From Liolophura sinensis (lineage: Eukaryota; Mollusca; Polyplacophora; Chitonida; Chitonidae), in NCBI RefSeq assembly GCF_032854445.1, contig NC_088300.1, positions 38,160,458-38,224,457 of the forward strand: a DNA stretch of 64,000 bases, in the 5' to 3' direction. Shown here piece after piece: positions 34,140-48,200 of the stretch (its first letter is position 1; each line of letters opens with the position of its first letter). The translations under genes and the position numbers were made by a program. The notes below the pieces were generated by a model. It was not told where the DNA came from. It did not search any database and saw only the letters and a program-made list of their open reading frames with translations.

Positions 34140-35140
34140 TCACGCCACATGCGATCGTGTGCTATGAAGCGCGTTTGTCTTGTTTTTTTATGTTTAGCTT
34201 TTTGTAGAGTTAAAAGTTAATTCGGTAATGCAAATAATGTTTTCTTGCAGTTAGCAGACGGAAATGTAGCTGTTTGAGTTTGTTATATTTATTCAAGCCT
34301 AGTGCAGTTTGAATGTATGGTAGCCCGTTTGGAACATATATCTTGAGTTCTAGGTTATTGTTTCACGAATTAAAATATGTTCGCTGACAAATTCATGTGC
34401 ACAGTTACCATTTGACATGATACACGTCAATGATAAGTGTATTCATTGAATTACTTTGTTTGTAAGTACGGACGACTAGCGATGACATAAATGCACCGAA
34501 CACCTGTTTGTGTAACAATACAGCGTTTGTTAATGTAACGACAATTCGGCTAGGTAAAAACAGTTGAGCGATCATGTAATATTCGAGTCGAATTGTATAT
34601 TATGGAAGAACGGTAGTGCCATACTGTTATGACATAAAGTACAGCATCATAATTACGGAGGATCAACAGTGCCACATTGTTATTACATTTTCAAGTTGTT
34701 GATTATGAAAGCTTAACTACAGCACCCGGTCTACACGCACCGACCGGCGGACGTACTGTACGGGATGCTTCACCTAAGGATTTGTTTAACGTAATATATT
34801 CCTACTTTCAGGTATTTCCTGCATGTCCTGGAGACTTGAGTCGGCGTTGATAATTTACTTCCATTGAAGAGATCCACACTAACTCCATGACCCGCGTTAT
34901 ACACTGATGACGCAATACGGCGATTGACACCTGAGAGACGGGGGCGCGCCATTATCTTCATTTGAACACAGATCGGCTTTTAGGCTCAGTGCTGTTCCGC
35001 GGCTACATCGATCATGTGGACAGATTTAGAATGCCTTGAACACATGTATGTGAAAAAAAAAGAAATAAAGTAGAACTGACATGACCATGACACAAATGGG
35101 CCTATATACCATGGTGGGTCAACCATACGCCGACTGCGGA

Positions 35141-35207
<67 letters not shown>

Positions 35208-37071
35208 AAACCTTTCTGTCTCTTTCCCTCTCTCTCTCTCTCTCTGAAGAAATCTAAGAAATCTATATCCAAACACTAAATGATGCGTTGGGATTTCGCA
35301 AAAAATATTCACAACCACTTCTGAAGATGTATTTCAGTTTTTACATTGGGGGTGCAGTATTACGTCTTAACGCCACAATTCAGTCATATGTGGCGATGTT
35401 ACAATGAAAATACTTTTTTGCAGAATTTTTCAGTATTATTGAAATAAAATTATTAACGAAAGGGATGTTTTGCTGCACTTAATATTGCCATATTTCAACG
35501 AACGGAGGTGAAATAATACTCGTTCCTTGTTTCGTAAGATTTCCCATATTGTTTATTAATATTGATAATCAGTTTAACTGAAACAGATATATAAGAGCGC
35601 ACCGCGCACTGTATTAATTCATTATAGAAATATATTTATGTTGTTATGGTATATACTCAGAATATTTATTTTGTATACGACGGTACCCAGAATTATGGTG
35701 GGAGGATTATCAAATCACTAATTGCATGGTCAGTACACACAAAAAAATAGAACTACAGAATACATTACGTGAGCTAATTTAGGGCTTTATATAGTTACTT
35801 ATATTGCCTAACATAGTGGACAAATGCAATTATGTGATGCAAATATCTGGTGTTCTCATTACACATTTTGAACATGCATAACCCTGTTCCTTACCCATAT
35901 AGGCCTGTATTTGTGAGACAGAAACTGGATTTGTCACAAAAGCCTGTAAAACGAATTTTAACTACAGTCACACGAGTCGCATATCTGGCGTGTATGTGGC
36001 GAGTGTGCCGATGGTAACCACAAAATTGCGAACGTTGCAACCTAACGAAACGAACTTCTGAATATTATAATTCGGAATGATATAGGGGGTCTCCAAATAC
36101 CGTCTTACAACCTGAAGAACATTCGAAAAGTAGTAGCTACAATAAAGCCTAACATTTTGCAAAGACCTACGTGCAAGTTAAATGCATAATATTTAATAAA
36201 TGTGATTTATTGTGGTGTATACGAATGTTATCTTGATCAATGTGATATTGCTGAAATCTGATACCGGTATATAATTGTGACATTATTCCAGATAACTTGA
36301 TATATGAGCCTTATAAATGCGTTTCGGTTTTCGTAAACGATCAGATCCCATTTTATATCAAAGGAATGGCCGTCAGCCTACGGCCGCATCGGCATTCAGA
36401 AATCTAGCGACTTCTCGGCAAATGCTCGTGCAATTATAACATGTATGTGTAGTCAGCCTACGCATGGAGGAGACTGTTTTGCCCCATCCTATATACCTCA
36501 AACTGACATGCCGTCATTTGGCTGTGGGCCGTCAGGGTGGGCCGTTTTATAGACCGTCCCTCGGTATAGCCTGGACTTGCCATCTCCTACACCAGCTGAT
36601 CGGAATGGATGCTGTATCCCTTAAACATAGGCCTTGCCAGGGTTTATGAAGAGGAGGTCGTTTTGCCCCAATTTTATTACTAAAATAAATCAAGGTACTC
36701 GTTGTATTAGTGTCATGTAAGTCTGCCCCAGAAAAGAGCTCTAAACAGATGTTAACCATAAGTGTAGTATAGTCTCACAATTTCTACCTGGTTAAAAGTA
36801 ACATAAAAGATAAATAATTAAGAAAAACATGAACATACTGTTTTTGTGCTACATATGAGATATAAATTGAGTGCATCCAAACAGTCACATCACGTTAGTC
36901 GTACATACATTTCTATGCAGAAGAGAAAAAAGAATTATACAACTCTATCCAGAATTTTTTCAAAAAATGAAAACGTAGATATGTACAAACTCAACGCTCA
37001 CAACTGCGATCTCCGGTTTACGGTTTGACGGCCAGTATTCGCAAGGTCTTAAACGTTTGCCTCAAGTTTAT
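34140..37071. other. Gene-free stretch with microsatellites
   Basis: No coding region recognised on either strand. It contains a TA microsatellite (35144-35202), a short CT run (35222-35246), a degenerate SINE-A-like scrap (about 35655-35710: GAATATTTATTTTGTATACG and ATTATGGTGGGAGG), and a small hairpin GGCCGTCAGCCTACGGCC near 36370. Confidence 0.5.
35144..35202. repeat. TA dinucleotide microsatellite
   Basis: About 29 uninterrupted TA units, followed after an A-run by a CT-rich stretch. Confidence 0.97.
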
Positions 37072-40056
37072 TCAAATATGTAAGTTTGCATTCAGACTTT
37101 TGCGCGAGCGAAAGTTCAAGAAAGTGTCAACTGCCTTGCGGTAATCCACTTGGTGACCGTTGTGAATGTTCATAAGTGCCAAGGATGACAGACGTTTTGA
37201 GTTCATGGAAGCTCGCAAATAGGTCCGAAGTTGGTGCATCGTTGAAAAAGGGCGCTCGCATTCCTCTGAAGTAACACCTAATATGCAGTCTATCTGCAGG
37301 AGGACAAACAAATTTGGAAACTGGCCTTTGTCACAAAGCTGAATCGATTTCGCAAGCGAATCAGATTGATTAAGTTTTTCAACCTGACTCCACTTGGAAA
37401 GTGGTATACAAAATCAGCATTTGGCAGATTCTATGCACACATCTTAATAGCTTCTTAACTGTGTTGGTTTCGATGCCATCGTCATAAGATAAAGGTGGTG
37501 TGAGGTAAAGCAATTGTGCTGCTCTCTGGGACACTGGCCCAAACCTCCTTTCCATTTCTGCAATGAGTGTGTCTAAAAGAGTAACCGCGATTGTGGTACG
37601 GTAGTACTCTTCTGGGTTAGTTGCTAGTTGATTTTCCCGATTCACCTGACGTTTTGAAATGCGGGATAATGAAGGCGTTACTCCAAGTTTTGTCTTCAAG
37701 TCTCACATATTGAGCGTAAATATTGTGAAACTGAGTGTTTGTGTTTTGTCTCACCGCATTCACGGTGACTTTATAGTTTCATTAATGCGGCGGTATGCAT
37801 CAACGATGTCAACGCTTTTCCCCTGAAGGTGTCGAGTGCATGAGCCAGTGGACCGGCTGCAACAACAATGATACCAATGACTGTAATTGACTTTAAGCAC
37901 GTGGTAGCCTCGACTTTCGAGTCACTGTCCCATCCTAAGGTGAACTCCTTTTCGAATTCATCTAGATTTGGTGAGCTCCGTTTAATTATAATTTCAAAGC
38001 ACTCTACTAGGAAAGGAAGAGCAAAATAAAAGTGCTCACAAGCCCTGTCAACGCTCTGACTAACGCGTCTTGCACAACCCAACAAAACCTTCCGAGTACC
38101 CTAATTGTACTGCCTCACTTCCTACGTGCGAGGAAGCTATCAGTTTTGTTAACCAACAACTCGTTACTTGTGAATGAGTAGATGCTTTATTAATGAAATG
38201 GAGATATGAAGTCATATGATGATCACAAGGTGTCGAGGTGATGAAGAGGTAAAAAGCTACAATAGAGGAGAAACAACGTTCGTTAGGTATTCTCGTCATA
38301 CATTTAAAGGATATACATCCACATATTATGAGTTCAATTATGACAAGTGAATTAAATGCAATGCGCCTGGCAGTACTCATATCTCAAAACGTTATAACAG
38401 CATGTAAAACTAAATACATTCAAAGTTCTAACTATTCTGACAACTTAAGAAATGGCAAAATTATCCCTGCCACAAAGTGACGGACTACTTTTATGGTCAT
38501 CTGGGTTACAACATAAGGGCCTTTCACTAGTAGCTGGAATGTAGTTTATTACTACAGAGGTAGAGGTATAATTAGATGAAAGTACAACCGAACACGTGCT
38601 TATGGAACTAACAGCATCTTTAACGAAATGACGCTAACAAAGAAGGTATATCGTGATTAAATATTTACAGACACCCTTCTAATGTTATTTAGGCGAACGT
38701 GTGTGTGGTAATACAGTAAACAACTAGAATACTTTTAACGTTAACCAGAACACATTCACTTTCGATATCAACAATAACATGCACCGAGCACAACGATATG
38801 TCTCTCTCACACTAATCTACACAGTTTCATGATATGAAAATCACAGAAGTTTGTTCTGTTTCGTTCATAGTCAACTCACACTGTGGGCAGCTACACATGC
38901 AGGGGGAATCTGAAGGGATTCCAGTCCGTGACGCGAGGTTTGTGTCGTCTGTGTTCAGGGCTGAACATCCGATACGGCTGCAAACTGCTTGCCGTCGCAA
39001 CTTTCCTTACACGGAATATACCAAGGAATAAACCGTGGCGTTACACTAATGCTCCACCCTTTTCTTGCTTACCATTTGTAACAGACTTTCTCGTTTGTCT
39101 TTCATGGATGCTAGCGTATGCTGAATGTTATTTTCTGAGCAACTAGATGGAAGAGATAGATTTAGAATGCGAGAGTTGCAGTGAGTGTATGTAGCTTTAT
39201 AGGCATGGAGCAAAATCAGTCGTGCGACACCTTTTTCTGACTCGTGCATCCATCGCAGCATTGACCTTGGAGTTATCTTATATCCAAACCCACTTTTCCA
39301 TGCATAGAATTGTAAGATTCCGCTATTGCTTCATCCGTTATGCTGTGCAAGTCTATGAATTCGACGCATTCTTCGCGGATGGTTTTGTCTCCGTCAACCA
39401 AGTGAATTCAAAGCGATAAAATCTCATCGTTACTTGAGGTCACTTCATCCACCATAGGCCTAATGGTCTGGAATCCTGTAGTCTTAATTTCCTCTAATAG
39501 GCCTGCCTGAATAATACAATTTCCAGTGACGTGAATCATCTCGTTTTTGGAAGACGATCTTAAGTAAGTTGTATTACACATAGCTGACTCTTGCATGTAT
39601 GTGGTTACGGAGCAGGCTGTCATCTTTGTGAAAACTCACGCAACAAGGCAATGAAATTTACAGGGTTCTCATCAGGATTTAAGGGTACTATTTCTTTTCT
39701 CTGACCCCGCAGAGCAATACCTTGTTTACCAGAGAAGTAGATGGTTTGGGCGATAAAGAATACTGCTCCGTGTTTACCGAGCCGATCTGCATCTATTTAT
39801 CTGTTAAATGAGAGACAGTTTGATTCTGATTTTAGAAGCTAGCCCTGAAATGTTCAACGTCTCGGACAGCCTCTCGATTGTGGTGGGTTTGGCAGTCAGC
39901 TTTTTGTTTTTCTTTGATGTTATCCCAAGATCGACAACATTTGTTGACAAATTGGTGCAAAGATTTTCTCTTTTCCTCTGATAGCATTACAGAACAGCGT
40001 AAACAATAAACGGCATCTGCGAATGCACTGTAATGAAAGTTACTGTCAAAACACAC
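37072..40056 (-). pseudogene. hAT-type transposase pseudogene
   Basis: Fragments in the correct order on the minus strand follow the animal hAT family related to 52-kDa-repressor/ZMYM1-like proteins. A TTF-like N-terminal part lies at 40056-39832 (YCLRC). A QGIALRG segment lies near 39715, and a DEVTSSNDEILS block near 39420 (first catalytic Asp region). A KATYTHCNSRILNLSLPSSC block lies at 39261-39046, a helical domain at 38085-37771 and 37699-37379, and the C-terminal dimerisation segment EECERPFSTMHQLRTYLRAS near 37250. Several frameshifts and stops separate the pieces. A region of about 950 bp (38090-39045) does not belong to the gene. No hAT ends or 8-bp duplication were identified. Confidence 0.86.
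38090..39045. other. Foreign segment inside the hAT pseudogene
   Basis: The hAT family normally has only a few tens of residues between the RILNLSL block and the next helical part, yet about 950 bp lie between them here with no matching translation. It is probably a later insertion or an intron. I could not find inverted ends or a target duplication. Confidence 0.5.
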
Positions 40057-41009
40057 CTCCTGTTACACACGCGCTGTTTTGTGACTGGAAATTAATAACT
40101 CCATTGTGGTTGGAAGTGGTGCGTCAATATTCTGTACCCCTCACTGTCTTCAAGCGTCTTCAAAACGTTGCTCATAAAGTATGCGTTATCTGTAAACGAT
40201 TTATCCCCAAGTGGCAAAACTTTACATATATGTCATAGAGCAATTGCGGTTGTGCGCAAGGGGCCAACGAACACGAGAGAGCGTTACAGGAAGCCAAGCC
40301 ATCAGAGTCGCCAGCTTTTCCCGTTTCCTGTACAACGTTAGTGCTCATCAACATCCGACTCTGGGTCGTTATTTCTTCCCGAATTAGCACCCCAACCCCC
40401 ACCTCCATTAAGGGAAACTTTATTGCCTTGTGCACTTCATCGTTATCAAAAGTTCATTTTAAATATCGCATTATGACATTTTGACATTACAAAATTGACA
40501 AACAGCTAAACTGAGTTAAATGCCTGGGTGATAACTGTGTAAACTGATAATTGGATCAGAGGTCTGTAGATTAAGGGCGAAGATGAAATAACGGTCGAGC
40601 TATACAGTAACTTGTCGGTTACCGCTGACACATGTCGGGATGTATAATCCGACTGTATTGAAGCCTATATTGAAGTAGTCAACCAACACCACCACGCGCT
40701 CAGCTGAGGTCAAGGAAGTGTGATTTTCTAAAATACAACCGTCGATCTTTACAAGATACGTTCAGTTTTTGTTCGTAAAAAGTACTAAATAATGGTAAGT
40801 AAGCATATATTGCCCAGCCTATTTATAGGCTTACTCTGAAGATATGCCACGTGGTCTTGTGGTAAATAAAGCAACTCCTCCTGACAAAGAAGAGTTTGAA
40901 CGGTGCGAATTACGAATAATAGAGAACACCTACCACAACGCCGAATTCTAATAAACCACATAAGCCTACTGCCATGTTACTTCAGTCTGTAATTCTGTGA
41001 ATATGTTCA
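40057..41009. other. Unassigned stretch
   Basis: It may contain the degraded 5' end of the hAT pseudogene up to about 40435. Nothing else recognised. Confidence 0.35.
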
Positions 41010-42500
41010 CGAAAATCAAGAAACGGTAATCAAAAAACCCTTTGTTTCTAGATTGTAATCGAACCTGCTGGCACAAGACACTTAAACGGCTCGAGTTCCG
41101 CGTGAATACCTCCTTTGAAGGAAATGTCCAAAATCTATCAACTGCATCGTTTACCCTGGCACTCCGCAATTTATAGCCTCTTTGGGTCGCCTTCGGGAGG
41201 TTCACGAACCGGAGTGCATAGGCGTCATACTTGACATAGATACCAACCAGCTATTCACAGGCGTATTAGAAATCCAAAGCAGAAGATACAACGGCAAATA
41301 CTTACTTATTTATCAGTTGAAAAACATGGAGATATGATTTTTTTAAATCCATGCATATATAGGCACAACTTAAAAGTTAGAATTTACATACACATATAAT
41401 GCTTTAACGGCTTTTTTATGTCTACTTGCATGAACTGATGTACATATAAATTGTTGAAAAAGTCTGAAGACAATAGAAAAAAGAAGAAATAATGGATTGA
41501 TTTAAATTCCCACAGTAGCCCCTATACTTTGCGGCCAGATGTATGTGGTCACACTAAGTACATCCACAGTTCAGTTAATTATCAGCTAGAATTGTGTAAT
41601 ATTTTTATTACACTATTTTCATAGTGTCCTATTTCTGCAAAGAGAAAACTAAACGTAAAAACTATGTCTATGACAAATGTATAAATATTCAACAATAGCG
41701 AAATCCAATACATATACATTGGCAATGTTGCATTAATCCTCTCAGTATTTTTTTTATTTATTATTAATTCTTTTCCCCTTCGTCTTGTTTTTTCCAAAAT
41801 TTTAGCGAGACTAGTTTTAAAAGGTACCGTACCAAGGCCGATTCCACAAGGCCATTTTTGATTGAAGTAAAATATTGAAAATTGTTTTTCGGCATCAGAA
41901 ATTAAAATTTTGTCACCCTCATCTGTATGAGCTTAAGATAAATCTGTCCAAAATTCTACTTCCTGAACCAAAAACTAAGCATTGTAAAGAGTCAGGAATG
42001 ACTTTGTGGAATCGAATCCTATTTAGCTGTCAATGTCATAAAAGCAATTGTCTTACCTGTTGCGCATGTTATGGCAACTGACTTTCCAACGTTTTTCATA
42101 GATTGTTGGATTTCTCTCACTGTGTCCGTCTTCCCTGTACCGGCTCGTCCAGTGAGGCAAATACTGTGGCCGTCTAGACAAATTCGGACATCCTGACGCT
42201 GCTTTCTGTTGGTGTCAACTCCTGACTGCCATTAACAGCTGGATGGCTTCTGTGTCAAACGCACGCCAATTCGTGAAACTCCGTCAGCTCCGGGAGCCGA
42301 AGAGGCTATAAATGGCGGAGCGCAGGGGTAAACGATGGAGTTGATTGGCTTTGGACATTTCCTTCAAAGGTGATATTCACGCAGAAGTTGAGTTGTTTAA
42401 TGCACTGGAGTTAAGAAATATATGTGTCTAGTGCGAGCAGGTGCGATAACAATGGAGAAACAAAGTTTTTTTTTTTCTATTACTGCCGTTTCATGATTTC
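41010..42500. repeat. Divergent inverted repeat, arms about 220-240 bp
   Basis: The left arm is about 41010-41230 and the right arm about 42265-42500. Shared blocks include GAGGCTATAAA, GGTAAACGATG, TTTGGACATTTCCTTCAAAG, GCAGGT and AGAAACAAAG. The matches extend across the arms with small indels, at roughly 75% identity by eye. The spacer is about 1035 bp and contains a PIF1-like exon on the minus strand. Parts of the arms read as GYK(L/W)RSA and VND(A/G)VD in either arm, so they may be coding in origin. Confidence 0.72.
42057..42225 (-). CDS. PIF1-like DNA helicase exon (Walker A)
   Basis: A 169-bp exon bounded by an AG acceptor and a strong CAG/GTAAGA donor on the minus strand. It encodes RQDVRICLDGHSICLTGRAG followed by TGKTDT and EIQQSMKNVGKSVAITCATG. 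The GRAGTGKT P-loop and the following strand with CATG are typical of PIF1-family helicases, which are often multi-copy or transposon-derived in animals. No flanking exon was placed with confidence, so it may be a fragment. A short open stretch at 42514-42655 on the same strand could be an upstream exon, but I do not recognise it. Confidence 0.62.
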
Positions 42501-45085
42501 TTGCCAACGGTGTTTCGCGCCTGCCCATGTACACGATAACTTCGAGCGCCAATGCGCCGAATGAGTCCTGCATCACGGGAGATGTCTGGCATCATCGAGC
42601 ACACTCCCATCACTTGCTTGTAATACCAGCAATCCGCGGCTTTTGGAGGAGTTACTAGTAAGACGACGTTGAAAAAAAAACAACAAAAAAAACATGCTTG
42701 TTGTTTGATTCCACTTCTTTATATCTCATACACGGGATAAGTGCTTAATGGCCACGTGACATCGGTAATGGTAAATATTTCACCCTTAAACGTGGAACTA
42801 AGATAACATATTATATTAGTCCCAGTTTAAATTCAACTGCCTAGCCAAGTAAAGGCCTATGTGAATTCAATTTGCCTTTGCCCTCGGAAAATGGGAGCCG
42901 TCAGATTTTGAAGAAAACAGACGTCTGACAGAACAATCCATCACCCCCACCCCCACGCCCCCCTCCACTATTTTATTAGCGAAATGGGACCGTCCCAGCG
43001 TCCAATCTAAGCACATTCGCTCTCCTTTGGAGGTATATTACAATAAGGAATCACGTGGTCTCTAGATTCCGAACCGTTTTAAAGAATATGTGGATAATTC
43101 TACGAGTGAACAACGGTCAGCGTTTTGGTCATAACTTAATTAGCGCTTTTTGGCTGGCTGGCGCTTTCATTCAAAGAGATTTTTCGGAGACGACATCGGC
43201 TCTTTCCGCCAGCCATCGGTAGTTCCCGAAGGAGTCTAGAAATGTCCTGACCAGCGACTTGCTTACCAGACATTGTGGCGCCAAAGCCCGTGCTACAACA
43301 ATAGAGTATAACATGGTGGGCTCAGGCAACAGTTTCATATCCCTCCGTTTATCAGTTTTCACAAGGCAGCCCGTATGGTTATTTTTAGAATTCGCAGGAC
43401 AACCACCACGACGTCACCAAACTTTGTGCAACCTTTTTTTTAAACCTGAAACTTCTTACCTAGAAACGAACAAACATGTATTAACAATTTAAATGACTGA
43501 TTACAATTTAATTTAAGACTCCTGCTCCGTATAGAAAGTTACTTTAGGCATGTTTTATTTTTACCGCCAACGTGTGATCAATATTTTTAAAAAATCTTAC
43601 ATGTTTCCGCTGAAGTTGAATGCGAGGTTATTTCCCCTGAAATGTGTTGTTAGAGTCCACCCCCAGGTGTCGGTAGTGTTTACTCAAAGATCCGACTGAC
43701 AAGATACAGTGGGGTATGGAACAAGGGTAAGATTGGGTGAAGTCGGCATAAATTATCAAAGGACATTGTAGTTTTAATGTTTCAAAGAATTTACCAAATC
43801 TTGATATTAACGCAAAACCTTGAAAAAACGATGTGGAAGATTGAATGATGTCTGGAGACAGTGACACGTGAGTATCGTCTGCAGATTGACTGGGTTGACA
43901 GATGTACGTAGTCTATTAGGCCCACAGATCGCGTTCCGCAGTTCATTGTGAATGGGGGCCTTTTGTGTATTGATCTGGCTAGCAGTAGCAAAGTTAACAG
44001 TGGTTACAGTGACAGACGATACAAAATGTAGAGGTAGGGGGATTGGGGTTGCACTGAGACAACCCAGCTTGAATAGCGAGCGTACAGGGTCAAGGGCCAT
44101 CCTCGTTCAATTAAATTAAACCTTGAGGTTTATTTTCAACAGTTTCTGATATTAACCTGCCACAACGTTTAATCATTGAATTCAAGACTCCATGCTGCAA
44201 GGCACTTTGCAGAATGAAGTGGGCTTTAAAATCCACTTTAAGACCTTTGGTAACACTCCTGCACTGCACCCGCTTCCCGGCTGTATATCCATTCCAGAGC
44301 CATTGAAATCCACAGAAATATTTCCTTCTCGCCGAGTGTACTAAAATTTTGGAGCCACGTACCAAAAGATATGGAAATCAACCAATAACAGGATAAAACC
44401 ATGCAACCAGTCTTAAATGACAAGTGTAACAATGATTTCATCAGTCAACATGGATGTAGAATAGAAAGATACTTTGAATGTTAGTCTTTCAGTGGACATA
44501 AACATTAGTCAGGTGCTTTCTTTCACATATCTACTGAGCAAACAAGGCACAATTGAACAGTATTTCCTCGCCACACTATACATTCATTTGTCAACAAATG
44601 TGCAAACTCAACGCATGAGGTGCATGTGTGCAACAAATCAATTTTATTTATGTGTTTCCTAAATTTCTTATTATTTTTTGCATTATCTCTCCATAAGTGG
44701 GGTCATGTTGTGTTGTTTATTGATTTGCGTAACTTTATTATTGCCTGTGTTGAATAAATATAATTGACAAGTGAAGTGAACATCTGTGAGAACCCCCCCC
44801 CCCCCCCTTCTTTGAAATCCCTTCACACAGAGTTGAATTTTGCGACAAGAATGAAGCGAACGTCTTTGATTTTACCCCTTGACGTTTAACGAAGTATGTA
44901 CAGAAAAATCTCCAGTATAATAGAGTTAGGCATTACTTAAAGTTCTACTGAGCAGAGACAAAAAAATACTTGACGCTGTGCTTGCCCTAGACATTATAAA
45001 AATAAGTATGCACCCGCTTCCCAGCTGAGTCCGACTTTTGATGTATCCGCTTCCCAGGCAAGGGTACTCTGGATTGTGCACACAC
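42501..45085. other. Gene-poor stretch
   Basis: Short open frames on the minus strand near 43171-43362 and 44111-44365 show no family I can name. A poly-C run of about 15 bases lies at 44793-44807. No repeats of known type recognised. Confidence 0.4.
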
Positions 45086-45097
45086 AAAAGGATTGGA

Positions 45098-45252
45098 TTT
45101 ATTTATTTGTGTGATTGGTGTTTTACGCCATACTCAAGAATATTTCACTTGTGCGACGGCGGTCAGCATAAGGGAGGGAGATGGGAGGAAACCGGGCAGA
45201 GCCCGGGGGAAACCCACGACCATCCGCAGATTGCTGGAAGACCTTCCCATGT
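45098..45252 (-). mobile_element. SINE-A, headless copy with 12-bp target duplication
   Basis: AAAAGGATTGGA flanks both sides (45086-45097 and 45253-45264). The body is complete up to GACCTTCCCATG, where the tRNA-like head would begin. Confidence 0.93.
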
Positions 45253-45264
45253 AAAAGGATTGGA

Positions 45265-48200
45265 GGCTGGCTCTTTGTTGACCAAGAAGATAAATGTCAG
45301 AATGTTAAAAGAGGAAGGAGATCATTTACCTTGCTGAGATGATTATAGCCGTGGAATAAAAATCATGCATATCAAGTCTATAAGTCACAATTTGTGTGCC
45401 AAAACCAAAATTTTTTTAATTTTTATTTTTTCTATGCATGTACTTGTTTATATATTTTTCAAAGAGAGGTGGGGAAAGCATCAAAAACACTAGCACAATT
45501 CTAGGCTAGGCTAGCCTTATGATAGTCGAAGCCTATCACATCGTTATGGTTTAACCTGGCGGTAGGCGAGATCGTACTTACAGAGCTCCATCAAACTTAT
45601 ACTCTGAATGCCCATGCATGTATTCTTAGTAAAATTCACATATTGTTTGGTTGTCACCGTTGTTTTGTTAATTCACCTGATATGATATATATATATAAAA
45701 AAAAAGAAAGCGTTTCAAACTCCTCTGCATTCATGGTACCAGCTTTCAAATCCTTAGCCTCTAGGCTAATTTGGGGTTCACGGGAGTATCCTAGCAGGAC
45801 ACCCCTTTAAGTTGGTTCGGATTATTAGGGTTCATGCAGGTAGCCCTGTGGGACATAATATTGTTTTAGTTCGGATTATTATTATTCTTCATTCAGTTTT
45901 GTGTGCCACTTACACAATACCGATTTACTTGAAATTTTGATGCATTAATCACCAAGACCTGAAGTTGTGCACTACAAAGCCCGATTTTTTTTTATCACAT
46001 GGTTTGGCAGCCATGTGACATTTTATATGAAATCGTTCAAATATCTTTTTCTCAAGAATCACTGAAAGAATTGTTCTAAATTTTGATATGCAGACAGACC
46101 ATTGGTAGTTACAATAAGTTTGAAGAAATTGTTAATTTCCGGTAAAAACTCATTGACTTCTGGTTAAAAATCTGCTTTCTTTGCCCATCTTTGCAACTTT
46201 TTGAGATATAGACAGAAAACTAGAATTAAGTTACTTAACTTCAGTGACCTGTAACTCGAGGACTATGGGAGCCACAAATGTGACAGTTGCACCAAATTGT
46301 AGCCCGAAACATGGTCTTTCTGTACTACAGATGTGAGCTACGATCAGTAGTTTTCTCGCAAGAAGCATTTAAATGACAACACCAATTTTTAATTGAGAAA
46401 TATATGTTAATCCTATTGCTTTAACATGGAGTTAGATGGAAACTGGACTAGGTTTAGGATATTAAACTTTATGCATTCTGCTGCACTGTCCATGGTTTCC
46501 CGAATAGGTTGTGGGCTTACATATTTTCTATTTGAGGGCATACAATAATAATGACAGCAAACAGCGACGTGGTCCCCGGCTGAAACTGCCTTGCAGTTCT
46601 AGTTATTATTATTTTTAGTCAACTCGTAAAATTGCAATATCTCGAAATCTGGTAAAGGTGGAAAAACCAAACTTTGGAGTCTTCATGATGGACATATGAA
46701 GCAACTTTTGATGTTTTGTGTTGTGTTACCAGTGACAGGATTTAGTGGCCATTTTGAATTTCATTGATAAGTTAAAAAAGTCTTCTTCTCCAAAATGATG
46801 TGTCATGTGACTACATTTTAGAGTTATTTTTTAGATATATACATATTTCTTTCAAACTTTATTTCCCCAGACATCTTCTATGAGGATATCAAAATTCAGT
46901 TCAACGAAATTAGTCGTTCTGGAGAAGAAGGCATTACAATTTTGGTACATGACACTAACATGGCGGCAGAAAGTAATTCGTGCCGAAAGTTGAAAAATCT
47001 GCATAAAACTGTTCAGAGATATATTGTGTAACGATGAATGTGTTGTATCTGTGTAGCAATTACAGTTTTCGTAGAGTGATGAAAGCAAAATTATGATAAA
47101 AAGAATCCCTATTGAAATCATTGGGATTATTATTCTTCTGAAACTTTTAGTATGTTTTAGGAAGGGATCTGAAGATGTGCTCTTCAGCTTTGGGAAACAT
47201 TTGCTCATGTAATTTTTTGGCCATATTGGATTTTGTGCCAAACCACAAACATCTTCTCCAGGACTGACATGATTGAGCTGAAATTTAAGCTGCCATTGCA
47301 CAAAGCTTAGGCATGTTCATTTTGTTCATGAGAACTTTCTAGGTTGAAAATTGTGCATTGAAGCTCATTATTGGGTGAAAATGTCACGTGACCAAAAAAT
47401 TGTTTTTTGCTAATATATTCTACACTTCTGATTTAGGTGACCTGAGTCACTTGACCTTGTGTCCATTTTGGGTTGAAGTGAAAACTTTTGAGAATCACTT
47501 TCTTCAGAACCCCACGTCCGATCATCTTGAAATTTAATACATATCACAAGCTTTCCCTGGGCGCTATTTGCAAAGGAAAAGAATACAATGTACATCAGAT
47601 ACAGTAGAAGTGATGTCATGTGAAAACGAAAAAAATTTGAATTTGAAGATTCTAAATATTAGTATGTTGCCTGAGGTAGTTTGATGCTCTGATCACGAAA
47701 CTGTTCTGATTTTTTTCTAGCAGTTGTATATTTTTGTTGCAAATTGCAATGAAATAGCGAAAAAATGCATTTTCCCCAGTTTTTGCAAAAAACTGTTACA
47801 GCTGTAAAGCTGAAAATCGCTGCATAAAAAAGGCTATATATGTACTTTATATTAGCCAAGGATCTCGGCTGTTATCTTTTAATTTGTGACTAAGCCTAGA
47901 TCACAGCCGAGGAGTCTTGCAGATTAAAATATAGGTCTTAAGGAACAGTTCGGCGCTTAGAAACTCCGTGCAACAAAAATCCGTGCAAAATGAACCAATA
48001 AAACTCCAATAAATTATGTTCTCCCAGGCATTCTCTGTTCATTGTTTTCCATATTCTGTAGCCTTTACAACCAGTATATCCAAGATAGTACACATTTATG
48101 ACTGTGAACATGCTCACATGCCTTGTTGACATCAGGACCTAATAAGTCGTGTTGGCGCTCCCTGCGCATGCATAGTTGACCTTTCACAACGTCTCTATGT

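Noticed and set aside
36640-40540. Search for hAT terminal repeats and an 8-bp duplication around the transposase remnant
   Set aside because: CAGGG- and CCTGGG-like strings exist on each side but do not form matching inverted ends.
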